A DNA stretch of 64,000 nt from an uncultured Marinifilum sp. GTDB lineage: Bacteria; Bacteroidota; Bacteroidia; Bacteroidales; Marinifilaceae. Below, one piece after another: positions 34,401-42,378 of this stretch. Made by a program: the position numbers and the translations under genes. Below the pieces are notes generated by a model. The model ran no database searches and had not been told where the DNA came from. It saw nothing but the letters and a program-made list of their open reading frames with translations. The stretch lies in NCBI RefSeq assembly GCF_963677195.1, contig NZ_OY781918.1, forward strand, positions 3,646,923 to 3,710,922, given 5' to 3'. How positions within the stretch are numbered: position 1 is the first letter of the stretch; every line of letters begins with the position of its first letter.

Positions 34401-37400
34401 TTGAAGTAAAACCTCTTCCGATACATGAAATATAATTTTCTCCGATTCTATATCGTAAGCCGTTTCGGGCAAAGTATCTCCCTGATAAGTAATCAATTGT
34501 ATTTCGGATGCCCACGAATCGTCTCCCCCTCTAAAGTCCAGCTCAAAATCATTATCAACAGTAGCATCTATTTGAGCTGTTAAATTAGGAGGATTCTGTA
34601 AATTCGGAATATCAAACGGATCAGAATCGACTGAAGTAATTCCTTCTCCTGTAAAAGTTAAATAAGCACCTGTAACAGCATTTTCGCTTAAAGCTGATAA
34701 ACTTCGATAATTAATTACACCATTACTTACAGCTTGCAGGGTATCTCCTCCTAAAATCCAGTCAGACTCATCTCCTTTAATTACCAATACTTCGTAGGTG
34801 CTTTCAGTATCACAATTATTATTGTATTGATCTTTGAGGGAAATTTTAGGTTGTAAATCTAATTCGCCACCGTTTACCAAAGGAGCTGTAGGTTGAGTTT
34901 CAATTATTAATGTATCAGGCTTACCATGTTTAATTTCCTGATTAAGAGTAGCATTTTCGTAGCCGCGAGAGAACACAATCAATTCTTTTGTATCGGCAAT
35001 TTGCAATACCTCATCCTTAGCAGGATCGAATTGAATTTTTCCTGCCTGACTTTTATCGAAAACAATATCTGGTAAAGTAGTTCCGCCGTAAGAAATAGAA
35101 TCGATGTTTCCCTGCCATTGGGAATTTTCAGCAAAAGTAACATCGAATGGAGAATCGACAGTAGCATTTGCCGATGCAATTAAAGAGGGTGCAACCAGAG
35201 GTGCCGGAATTATGAACGAATTAGATTCTTGGTTTGTTAGTCCTGTACCGGAAAATGTAATTGTTGCATCATTTAGCATAAGCGTACTTCCGGCAGTAAG
35301 ATCGGCATAAGATGCAACGCCATTTGTTACCTTTAAAGAATCTGTACCTTCAAGATCCCAACTTCCTCCACTTGCATTTGCATTTATAATAGTTAGGTTA
35401 TCAGTAGTACAATCATTATTGTACTGATCCTGTAATTTCACTTCTGGTTGTGTTTTCAGTATATCGCCATTGGTATCTGGCCCTTCTGGCTGTGTTATTA
35501 TCTCTATATTAGTAGCCAATCCGTGGGTTATTTCCTGCTGTATCGAATCTAATAAAAAAGATGTTGATGTGATAAAAATAAAACTGTTAGCCGAGGTTTG
35601 CAGAGCAACATCTTCGGCAGGTTTAAATGTAATTTTTCCCACCTCGCTTGTATCATAAGCTGATGATGATAAAACTGCATCACCATATTTTATTTCGGTA
35701 ATTTGAGTTCGCCAATCTACATTATCGGTAAATGTAATCTCAAAATTATTATCCACAGTAACACCGGAAGCAGCAGTAAGAACAGGAGCTGCATTTAATT
35801 CTGGAATATCGAAAGTATTCGAATTAACAGTAGTTAAATCTGTTGCCGAAAAACTTATAAAAGCTCCGGTCACTGGGCCATCGCTACCTGCTGTTAAATC
35901 AGTATAACTTACCGATCCACTTGCTGCAGTTTTAGTTGCTGTTCCTTCAAGACTCCATTCATTTGTATCTCCCTTAGCTGCAGTAATTTCAATTGAATTC
36001 TCATCAGTACAATCATTTCCATACTGGTCTCGCAATGTAAGACCTGGCTGAGTTGCCAACACTCCTCCATTTTCTGCAGGTGCTGCGGGCTGCAAAACAA
36101 TTACCATTTCGCTTGCTGCACCATGCTTTATTTCCTGAGGCACACTTGCTGTTTCATAAGTGCTGGCATAAACTCTTATAGTATCTAATCCTGCTATCTG
36201 TAAATCTGCATCTTTTGATGGGTCGAAAATAATTTTCTCCTGCTGCGCATTATTATAGGCATCCTCAGAAATTAAACTTCCTCGGTAAGTAATGGAATCA
36301 ATAGCCGACTGCCATGAAGTATTATTTGCAAAAGCTACCTCAAAGGTATTGTCAACCGTAGCGTCTGATGCTGCAAACAATGTTGGTGCTGTTTCTAAAG
36401 CTGGTATAGTAAATACATTAGTTACCACATCGCTAAGAGATGAAGATGAAAATGTTATGCTAGCATCTGTAATTTCACTATCGCTACTAGCCATTATATC
36501 GGTAAAGTTAAATTCTCCATCTGTTGCTGTTAAGTTAACGGTTCCAGAAATATTCCAATCTCCTCCGGAAGCTTCTGCAGAAATAGTTGCACTTGTATTT
36601 GAAGTACATACATTCGTATATTGATCATGCAACTGAACAACAGGCTGTGTTTCCAATACATTTCCATTTGCTGTTGGCCCCACTGGCTGTGTTTTTATAA
36701 ATAAACTTGAAACCAAACCGTGTCCGATATTCTGAAAAATCTTAGCATCAGAATATCCACTGGCGATAAAAGTTAAAGTATCGGATCCGGCAAGCTGTAA
36801 AGTAGAAGATTCAGTGGGTTTTAATGTAATTTTTCCTGCCTCACCTGTATCGTAAGCTAATGCAGGTAAAGAAATTCCACCATACTTAACATCGGTAATC
36901 TTATCACGCCAAGTAGCATCATCAGTAAACTCAATAAAGAAATCATTATCAACCGTTGCATCTGAAGCTGCCGATAAAACAGGAAAATCATTTACCGGAA
37001 TGTCAAAAGTTTCAGAACTAACATTTTCGAAACCATCTGATGATATTGTAAGATAAGCTCCTGTTACGGCTTTTGCACTTGTAGCAGTTAAATCAGTATA
37101 TTTAATTTCCCCGCCTACCAAAGTCATATTTGGAGAACCTCCCAATGTCCAATCTCCGGAATCACCCTTAACTACTGATATTGTAGTTGCATTATCACCT
37201 GTACAATTATTTCCATACTGATCGCGACTTCCCACCTCTGGTTGAATTGCCAACAATCCACCATTTTGACTTGGCGAAGTTGGTTGTTTAGAAATATATA
37301 TAGAAACAGGAGCTCCATGGCCAATTGTTTGAGATATTGCCACAGTAGGAGTAAATCCATCAGCTGAAATAATAATATCTCCACTTCCAGCAACCTGAAG

Positions 37401-38873
37401 AACAGCAGATTTAGATGGATCAAAAATTATCTGATTAACGACTGTTGTATCATAGGCAGTAGCCTCTACTGTATTTCCATCATAAGTAATACTTGAAATT
37501 TTACTATGCCACGACAGTGTATCTGTAAATGTAATTATAAATTTTCCATCAACAGTTGCATCTGCATCAGCCGTTAAATCAGGTGGTGAATTCAAAGCTA
37601 AATTGAATGTTGCTGAACTAACACCAGTGAGGCCGGATGCTGTAAAAGAAATATAAGCATTTTCAACTGCCTGTGTACTTGAGGCTGCTAAATCTGAATA
37701 AGATAAAACACCCGAAATAACGGTTCCAGTTAAGCCTCCCAATAATTTCCACGTTGCAGTATTATTTTCTTCTGCTGTTATTGATATCGAATTATTGTTA
37801 CTACAAATATTATCATATTGATCTCTAACACTTACAACAGGCTGAGTCTGAAAAAGATCTCCATTATTTTGAGGAGCTACTGGCTCTAAGTCCATAACCA
37901 AGTGGGTAGCTACTCCATGACCTAATATCTGAGAAACGCTTGCATCACTATATCCATCTACTGAAATAATGATGTTAGCAGTTTGTGCTTTTTGTAAGGA
38001 AGAATGTTCTGAAGGTTTAAAAAGTATTTTATTGCTTGTTGAATTAATAGTATACGCAATTGCAGGCACCTCAATCCCATCAAAGGTAATACTCAACGAT
38101 TCTGAAGACTCCCAATCTACCATTTCACTATAAGATATTTCAAAATCATTATCAACAGTAGCCCCCGATGCTGCTGTTAGATCGGGAGGAGTATTTAATT
38201 CTAAATTAAAATTAGAAGATGTGACAGCTGTGAGATCTGTTGCGGAAAAACTAATGTTTCCACCCGTAATTTCCACGTTACTACTAGCTGTAAGACCATT
38301 AAAACTTAAGGTTCCAAAATTGGCATCCTGAGCTAATGTACCACCAAGAATCCAGCTTCCAGCATCTGCTTTAGCAGCTGTAATTGTTCTAACTCCGTCT
38401 GTTGTACATAAATTACCATACTGATCCAAAATATCAATCTCTGGCTGTGGATCAAACTCCTCGCCATTAATAGAAGGTGCAATTGCTTGTGTCTTCATTG
38501 CCAACTGACTTGCAACTCCATGTGCAATAGTCTGGGTAACGGATGCATTATCATAACCATCAACCTCAATAATTAAGGTTTTTTCACCTACTTTTTGTAA
38601 GACCGATTTACCTCCACCTGGTTTAAGTGTAAGCGTATTGTTCTCATAATCGAAATCATAATCATCACCTACAGTTAAAGTAGTATCAGAAATAGTTACA
38701 ATTTTAGGTGGGGAAACAACATTCTCCCATTCTACAATGTCTGTGAATAATATTACAATATCAGAATCAACTGTGGCATCATCATCTGCCGTTAAATCGG
38801 GAGGTGTTGTTTGAGCAAATAAAATAAGCGTGGAAAATACCCATAGGTATACCAAGAGTAAAATTTTTTTCAT
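31416..38873 (-). CDS. Giant T9SS-secreted repeat protein (11 units of about 200 residues)
   Basis: A 2485-residue surface or secreted protein. It has a signal peptide (MKKILLLVYLWVFSTLILFAQ) and then eleven tandem repeats of about 200 residues. Each repeat begins PPDLTA..ATVDND and has a first half resembling the Shr-type haem/haemoglobin-interacting domain (DUF1533): a W..I..I.Y.G..L...AY element, then GYSDASVSQ-IGHG. The second half is an Ig-like part with the motif QP...DQYGNxC. The C-terminal 280 residues hold a PKD domain (SILWDFGDGILSS) and a type A T9SS sorting domain (VVYPNPNRGDFFVEV to AKVMITK). ATG at 38873 starts the signal peptide. Adhesin or ligand-binding roles are inferred. 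Confidence 0.85.
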   Translation of the reverse strand: MKKILLLVYLWVFSTLILFAQTTPPDLTADDDATVDSDIVILFTDIVEWENVVSPPKIVTISDTTLTVGDDYDFDYENNTLTLKPGGGKSVLQKVGEKTLIIEVDGYDNASVTQTIAHGVASQLAMKTQAIAPSINGEEFDPQPEIDILDQYGNLCTTDGVRTITAAKADAGSWILGGTLAQDANFGTLSFNGLTASSNVEITGGNISFSATDLTAVTSSNFNLELNTPPDLTAASGATVDNDFEISYSEMVDWESSESLSITFDGIEVPAIAYTINSTSNKILFKPSEHSSLQKAQTANIIISVDGYSDASVSQILGHGVATHLVMDLEPVAPQNNGDLFQTQPVVSVRDQYDNICSNNNSISITAEENNTATWKLLGGLTGTVISGVLSYSDLAASSTQAVENAYISFTASGLTGVSSATFNLALNSPPDLTADADATVDGKFIITFTDTLSWHSKISSITYDGNTVEATAYDTTVVNQIIFDPSKSAVLQVAGSGDIIISADGFTPTVAISQTIGHGAPVSIYISKQPTSPSQNGGLLAIQPEVGSRDQYGNNCTGDNATTISVVKGDSGDWTLGGSPNMTLVGGEIKYTDLTATSAKAVTGAYLTISSDGFENVSSETFDIPVNDFPVLSAASDATVDNDFFIEFTDDATWRDKITDVKYGGISLPALAYDTGEAGKITLKPTESSTLQLAGSDTLTFIASGYSDAKIFQNIGHGLVSSLFIKTQPVGPTANGNVLETQPVVQLHDQYTNVCTSNTSATISAEASGGDWNISGTVNLTATDGEFNFTDIMASSDSEITDASITFSSSSLSDVVTNVFTIPALETAPTLFAASDATVDNTFEVAFANNTSWQSAIDSITYRGSLISEDAYNNAQQEKIIFDPSKDADLQIAGLDTIRVYASTYETASVPQEIKHGAASEMVIVLQPAAPAENGGVLATQPGLTLRDQYGNDCTDENSIEITAAKGDTNEWSLEGTATKTAASGSVSYTDLTAGSDGPVTGAFISFSATDLTTVNSNTFDIPELNAAPVLTAASGVTVDNNFEITFTDNVDWRTQITEIKYGDAVLSSSAYDTSEVGKITFKPAEDVALQTSANSFIFITSTSFLLDSIQQEITHGLATNIEIITQPEGPDTNGDILKTQPEVKLQDQYNNDCTTDNLTIINANASGGSWDLEGTDSLKVTNGVASYADLTAGSTLMLNDATITFSGTGLTNQESNSFIIPAPLVAPSLIASANATVDSPFDVTFAENSQWQGNIDSISYGGTTLPDIVFDKSQAGKIQFDPAKDEVLQIADTKELIVFSRGYENATLNQEIKHGKPDTLIIETQPTAPLVNGGELDLQPKISLKDQYNNNCDTESTYEVLVIKGDESDWILGGDTLQAVSNGVINYRSLSALSENAVTGAYLTFTGEGITSVDSDPFDIPNLQNPPNLTAQIDATVDNDFELDFRGGDDSWASEIQLITYQGDTLPETAYDIESEKIIFHVSEEVLLQKAGVFNIVVKALGYSDTSLEQTVGHGIAASMLITQQALAPIANGDLLEQQPELEFYDQYSNLCDTESEKTITVSKNDDGEWNLAGTLERTAENGLVSFDDLSAYSTAMVTGAQLLFSSADIDEVVSDVFDIPDVALPPVLVAAADATVDNPFKITFTEDSVWRNRIDIVTLSDSILPAESYNFSQVGELELIPSASKFLQKSGSFEIIVQSRGFSHDTVQQDIQHGVADSLLILVQPAAPEYNGDSLAQQPELKLIDQYFNDCIADNSTVVNVKKYDTKVWDLSGTLEVQSVSGEVNFTDLIATSEIAIDSAYLQFYFTADTVISDLFTIPVPVIDLIAAENVTVDNEFVIQTTDNASWRDSISTISFAGETLADTSYLIEAGKITFYPEKDSVLQIARTDTIVVVANAYADAKLEQFIGHGVTTDMIIADQPVGPENNGDTLALQPKIQLQDQYKNNCETDNATQVLVEKYSDESDNDNSDLWDLGGEKTITSANGVVQFTNLTASSEDVVIGARLLFTSDNLPNVVSDSFDIVRPPAPIITPAANANVDEQFVVTFTDNISWREQIFDIKYGIRSLEGNYDISVPGQITFDPSVSSILQTYGVDSMYVYSGNYDTTSFEQPIHHGKSKYLIIKKEPSPPTINGGEFIRQPQLIIQDQYRNICDTDNESPVTVRKADLGEWTLSGTLTQIAVNGEIIFVDLAATSEMEVQDAKMEFEGTGLISKMSQTFTIPEPKTNRAGEANANPELVCYGAKSNITLVDFDGDIQWQIYNELDDKYEDLDGENSELLVTKEIVENEIYRAMVSKEGFSTQYSNSVSVSPIDPPIADFSFEIDYNQVHFTNLSTNASSILWDFGDGILSSEFEVSHSYVLESAEGSGYVVTLTASNDACPDSEKSQQIFITTGIDDLMAKSEIVVYPNPNRGDFFVEVSETDKDGILRIFNSAGKIVMLKEIKKHFASERLEFDLKALSGGFYLLTIQYPDKVIKAKVMITK
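32195..38815 (-). repeat. Eleven roughly 600-bp coding repeats in the giant T9SS gene
   Basis: Units recur about every 600 bases; the translated ATVD element can be read near 38775, 38155, 37550, 36950, 36350, 35755, 35155, 34555, 33955, 33370 and 32745. Copies are clearly homologous as protein but diverged as DNA, so the expansion is not recent. Confidence 0.8.
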
Positions 38874-39092
38874 AACATAGGACTTTAGGTAACTAACAAC
38901 TTTGAAATTCCAAAGCACATACCAAACTACCTATATTACTGGCCTAATGAATGTTAATAAAAAATAAGAACAGAACTCACCTCTACGAAATTGGATAATT
39001 AAAATTTATTGTATTTAAAATCAGGCTATAAGCTAATGTTTATAATACTTAAACAAAATACCTACTATTATGGATGATATATCCGATAATGG

Positions 39093-39119
39093 ACAAAAAA
39101 ACCGACTAAAAAGTCGGTT
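39093..39119 (-). terminator. Terminator after the LysM/PBP gene
   Basis: AACCGACT pairs with AGTCGGTT around AAAA and is followed on the minus strand by T7, eight bases after the stop. Confidence 0.82.
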
Positions 39120-39126
39120 AAAATAT

Positions 39127-41121
39127 TTAATATTCAAATGATTTGTGCAACAGATCAATTTCTTCAGGTACATCTTCTATATTTCTGTTATGAACAGCCT
39201 GATGTCTAATTTTAAAATCTCGGGAATAATTAATTAAATGAACACCTCTATTTTCGAAACCTCCAAAAGCGGTTATTCTTTTAAAGTGATAGGCAGACTG
39301 TAATAAATCTATTTCAAGATTATTCATTTTATGAGGAAATTCCTTTCCATATTTACTTGTTGCCAAAGCAAAGTATCTGCACATATCATAAGCTCTAAAA
39401 CTAAAATCGCTAGGTTCGCAACAGAAACGCTCTCTAAAATCAGCAACAAAATTTAAAGATTTTTCCTCTTTATAATCGATATAGTAAGGACTAAAAAGTG
39501 AAAAGTTTAAATTATAAAACAACTCCGACTCTAAGCTATTATAACGTTGCCATTTCGAAAATCCTATTAGGCGGATGGCAAAACGCTGGCTTAATACATT
39601 TAAATTTGTAATTATATTTTCGACTAAAGGCTGATCGTTAGAAGGTAAAACCACTATATTTTCGCATGTATCGCACATTAGCGCTTCTATCCCAAACAAA
39701 CCATATTCATCGAAACTAATCTTTTTATAATTTACCTGATCATTATTCCAATACAATCCTTTTTCGAACAAGTTATGTTCTATATCTTTTATCAGCTTGT
39801 ACTCATTTAGGTGTTTATACCTTTCGGGGTGCACTACAATTACATTTTTCAGATCAAAATCCTCGCATACATATTCCGAAATTTGTCTGCACACCGATGC
39901 TAAAGAGGTATTTAGCTGAATAACATAAGGATTGCTATTAATTTCAGGATTTTTCCCTGATAATGGAGAAATAATAGGAATTCCTTTTTGTTTGGCAAAT
40001 TTAGCAACAACAGCAAAAGTATTTTGGTAAACTGGCCCAATTAAAAAATCAAATTCAACAAATTGATTTCTAGCAATAAGCCTTTTCACTTTTGCAGGAT
40101 TTTTCTCCGTATCAAACAGATGCAAATCGACCGATAATCCCTCTTTTCTTAAAGAATCGACAGCCAATAAAACCCCCTGATAAAAACGAATAAACTCTTT
40201 TGATTTTCTATAAACAACTCTTGGGTTACGTTCTGTTATTATTTTTAATGTATCTCTATAACTAACTGTTTGATTAATTGTATCGTTAGTTTCCAGATAA
40301 AGAGGCAAAAACAAACCTATTGTAATTTTCTTTTGTATTAGCTGAATATCCTCAACTGTATCAACAATTGAATCGAGCGTTTGTATCTCTTCTGCTATAG
40401 TATCTTTTGGAGTTTCCTTTACCACGAAATATTCTGGAGGCACTAAATATCGTGGAATTCTTACCCAATCGCCAATTTTTAGAAGCTTGCCTTTTATCTT
40501 AGGATTAAGTTTTCGAAGCTTTTTCTGTTTCATTAAAAACTCCTTAGCAATTGAATATTGTGTATCTCCAGGCTTTATTACATAGTAATAATATTTTTTA
40601 TCGTGTTTTGGAACATTTTGCACCTCTACTGTTTGTACCTTTTTATTTTTGGGGATTTTAAGCACACTATTAAGCGGTAAGCTTTGTTCTACTCCTTTAT
40701 TTTCTGCTTTTAAATCGTCAATTGTAAGATTATATTTTTTAGACAAAGAAAACAATGTTTCCCCTTCTTTCACAATATGATATATATACTTAGCATCTTC
40801 TTTTTTAACCAAAAGAGGTGCACTTACTGATCTACCTTCGAAAGGTATTCTAAGAACTTCGTTAAAATTTACAGTGGCCTGAGTTTTTCGGTTTTCTTTC
40901 ATTAAAACAGAAAGATTTACACCATAAGCTTTAGAAATTGAAAATAGGGTTTGTTTTTCTTTTACAATATGCAAAAGATAAGTTTTACCACCAACAACTA
41001 CCTTATTTTTAGATATTTCTACAGCAGAACTCTGCGTAAAAGCAATATTTATAGTCCCAAACAAAAGACTAACTAAGAGGATACTTCGAAAAAAACAATT
41101 CATTAAATATTTGTTTTTCAA
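39127..41121 (-). CDS. LysM-domain protein fused to a periplasmic-binding-protein-like domain
   Basis: A 664-residue exported protein. After a signal peptide (about 1-30) come three LysM peptidoglycan-binding modules: about 48-94 (HIVKEKQTLFSISKAYGVNL), 112-158 (HIVKEGETLFSLSKKYNLTI) and 172-221 (YVIKPGDTQYSIAKEFLMKQ). From about residue 265 to the end is a type I periplasmic-binding fold like amino-acid ABC receptors, with IGLFLPLYLETNDTIN, FYQGVLLAVDSLRKEGLSVD, FDFLIGPVYQNTFAVVAKFA and PIISPLSGKNPE. No transporter genes are nearby, so it probably senses or organises cell-wall processes rather than imports. Function inferred from domains. Confidence 0.87.
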   Translation of the reverse strand: MKNKYLMNCFFRSILLVSLLFGTINIAFTQSSAVEISKNKVVVGGKTYLLHIVKEKQTLFSISKAYGVNLSVLMKENRKTQATVNFNEVLRIPFEGRSVSAPLLVKKEDAKYIYHIVKEGETLFSLSKKYNLTIDDLKAENKGVEQSLPLNSVLKIPKNKKVQTVEVQNVPKHDKKYYYYVIKPGDTQYSIAKEFLMKQKKLRKLNPKIKGKLLKIGDWVRIPRYLVPPEYFVVKETPKDTIAEEIQTLDSIVDTVEDIQLIQKKITIGLFLPLYLETNDTINQTVSYRDTLKIITERNPRVVYRKSKEFIRFYQGVLLAVDSLRKEGLSVDLHLFDTEKNPAKVKRLIARNQFVEFDFLIGPVYQNTFAVVAKFAKQKGIPIISPLSGKNPEINSNPYVIQLNTSLASVCRQISEYVCEDFDLKNVIVVHPERYKHLNEYKLIKDIEHNLFEKGLYWNNDQVNYKKISFDEYGLFGIEALMCDTCENIVVLPSNDQPLVENIITNLNVLSQRFAIRLIGFSKWQRYNSLESELFYNLNFSLFSPYYIDYKEEKSLNFVADFRERFCCEPSDFSFRAYDMCRYFALATSKYGKEFPHKMNNLEIDLLQSAYHFKRITAFGGFENRGVHLINYSRDFKIRHQAVHNRNIEDVPEEIDLLHKSFEY

Positions 41122-41220
41122 TCGTTTATATATAATTTAAATCGACAACAAAAATACTAAAGTAAGCTTGGAAAACAAAATATGAACAAGAATTGAACCA
41201 TTTATTATTATATAAACGAC

Positions 41221-41254
41221 AAAATCGAAGTTGATAAAATTCTTCTTCGATTTT
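41221..41254 (-). terminator. Terminator after ferritin-like paralog 2
   Basis: AAAATCGAAG pairs with CTTCGATTTT over a 14-base loop; the minus-strand end of the stem is T-rich. It lies 29 bases past the stop. Confidence 0.6.
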
Positions 41255-41282
41255 GCTTATACTTTTTTTATAAAAAATTCGA

Positions 41283-41738
41283 TTAGTTCTCTACTAATAC
41301 GAATTCATCATATTCAATTTCAAATTTTAGTTTCTGTCTTGCTTCTTCATTTGCTAAAGATAAAAAAGTTTGTTTACATTCTTCGTTTATAGCGCATTCA
41401 GACATATCTATATAAAACTTAAATTTCATTTTCTCCTTTTTCATTGCCAGAATAAGAGCTTGCTGATAAGACAGATCAGAATTTCTATGATCAACATTTT
41501 CGAGCGATCCTGCAATTTTCATATCTTGAATATCCTCTGGATTAAATTCCACTTTTAGATCTTTCATTTTTTCTAAACGCAACATTCTTGCCGTTTTTTC
41601 AAGCGCAATATTATGAAAAAGTCTTCTCACATTTTTTCTGTCCATTTTTTCCGAAAGATCAGAATAAAACTCAATCTCTGTCATTTCCTTATCAATAGCA
41701 TAATCGATAATTTCTTCAAAAGTTCTAAAAATTTTCAT
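41283..41738 (-). CDS. Ferritin-like paralog 2, metal ligands degenerate
   Basis: A 151-residue four-helix protein closely related to its upstream neighbour. It keeps the overall pattern (FEEIIDYAIDKEMTEIEFYSDL, YQQALILAMKKEKMKFKFYI) but has lost the ExxH ligands: where paralog 1 has EELGHRAKLE this one has LEKTARMLRLE, and EEAKHKLRFE becomes EEARQKLKFE. It should not bind a di-iron centre in the usual way. It is separated from paralog 1 by a terminator and about 165 bases, so is expressed separately. A regulatory or subunit-mixing role is possible but unproven. Confidence 0.78.
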   Translation of the reverse strand: MKIFRTFEEIIDYAIDKEMTEIEFYSDLSEKMDRKNVRRLFHNIALEKTARMLRLEKMKDLKVEFNPEDIQDMKIAGSLENVDHRNSDLSYQQALILAMKKEKMKFKFYIDMSECAINEECKQTFLSLANEEARQKLKFEIEYDEFVLVEN

Positions 41739-41856
41739 TTTTTGTTTTTTTGTTTCGGTTTACAATTATTTTATTCCAATTCTTTATTTAGTTAATTAAT
41801 ATCGAATCAATAAGTTACAAAATTAGAACGGATAAGACAAAGAAAATATATGTGAT

Positions 41857-41886
41857 AAAAAAAGCCGCAGCAAATGCTACGGCTTT
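41857..41886 (-). terminator. Terminator after the nfnAB-ferritin-like operon
   Basis: AAAAGCCG-C-AGC pairs with GCT-A-CGGCTTTT around AAAT, followed on the minus strand by T7, 19 bases past the stop. Confidence 0.8.
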
Positions 41887-41904
41887 TCATTGTATTATTA
41901 AATT

Positions 41905-42366
41905 TTAATTTTCGGTTAGAATATTACTATCGTACTCAACTTCGAATCTCAATTTATGTTTTGCTTCCTCCTGAGCCAACATCAAGAATAAATCTTTTGA
42001 TGCGGTATCGTTTGATGCTTCAGCCAAATCCATATACAATTTAAAAGCTGCTTTTTCTTTTTTCATTGCAATAGTAAGAGCTTCCTGATAGGTAATTTTT
42101 GATTTTTCCGTATCAACATCCACTAGATAATCACCAATTTTTAGATCGGCAATTTTTTTCTCAGAAAGCTGATATTGTTTTCCATTTTTAATAGCTTCCA
42201 ACTTAGCACGATGACCAAGTTCTTCTATTGCATATTGCTCAAAAGTATCTTTCATCTCCTGATGCTTCATTTTTGATGCTAATGCGGTATAAAAATCGGC
42301 TGCAATTTGCTCTTCATTAATCGCAAAATCTAAAATATCGTCTATTGAATTAAATTCTTTACTCAT
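41905..42366 (-). CDS. Ferritin-like/rubrerythrin-type diiron protein (paralog 1)
   Basis: A 153-residue four-helix bundle. The di-iron ligand pattern is complete: EEQIAADFY (Glu, helix 1), EELGHRAKLE (ExxH, helix 2), EKAAFKLYMDLAE (Glu, helix 3) and EEAKHKLRFE (ExxH, helix 4). It lacks the rubredoxin C-terminus of classic rubrerythrin. It begins 12 bases after nfnB, so is probably co-transcribed with the bifurcating oxidoreductase. Likely role: peroxide or oxygen defence or iron handling with electrons from that system; this is inference. Confidence 0.85.
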   Translation of the reverse strand: MSKEFNSIDDILDFAINEEQIAADFYTALASKMKHQEMKDTFEQYAIEELGHRAKLEAIKNGKQYQLSEKKIADLKIGDYLVDVDTEKSKITYQEALTIAMKKEKAAFKLYMDLAEASNDTASKDLFLMLAQEEAKHKLRFEVEYDSNILTEN

Positions 42367-42378
42367 AGCTTATCAATT

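Noticed and set aside
31416..38918. Several long frames on the opposite strand of the giant gene
   Set aside because: They are mirror images of the repeated coding sequence and have no family features of their own.
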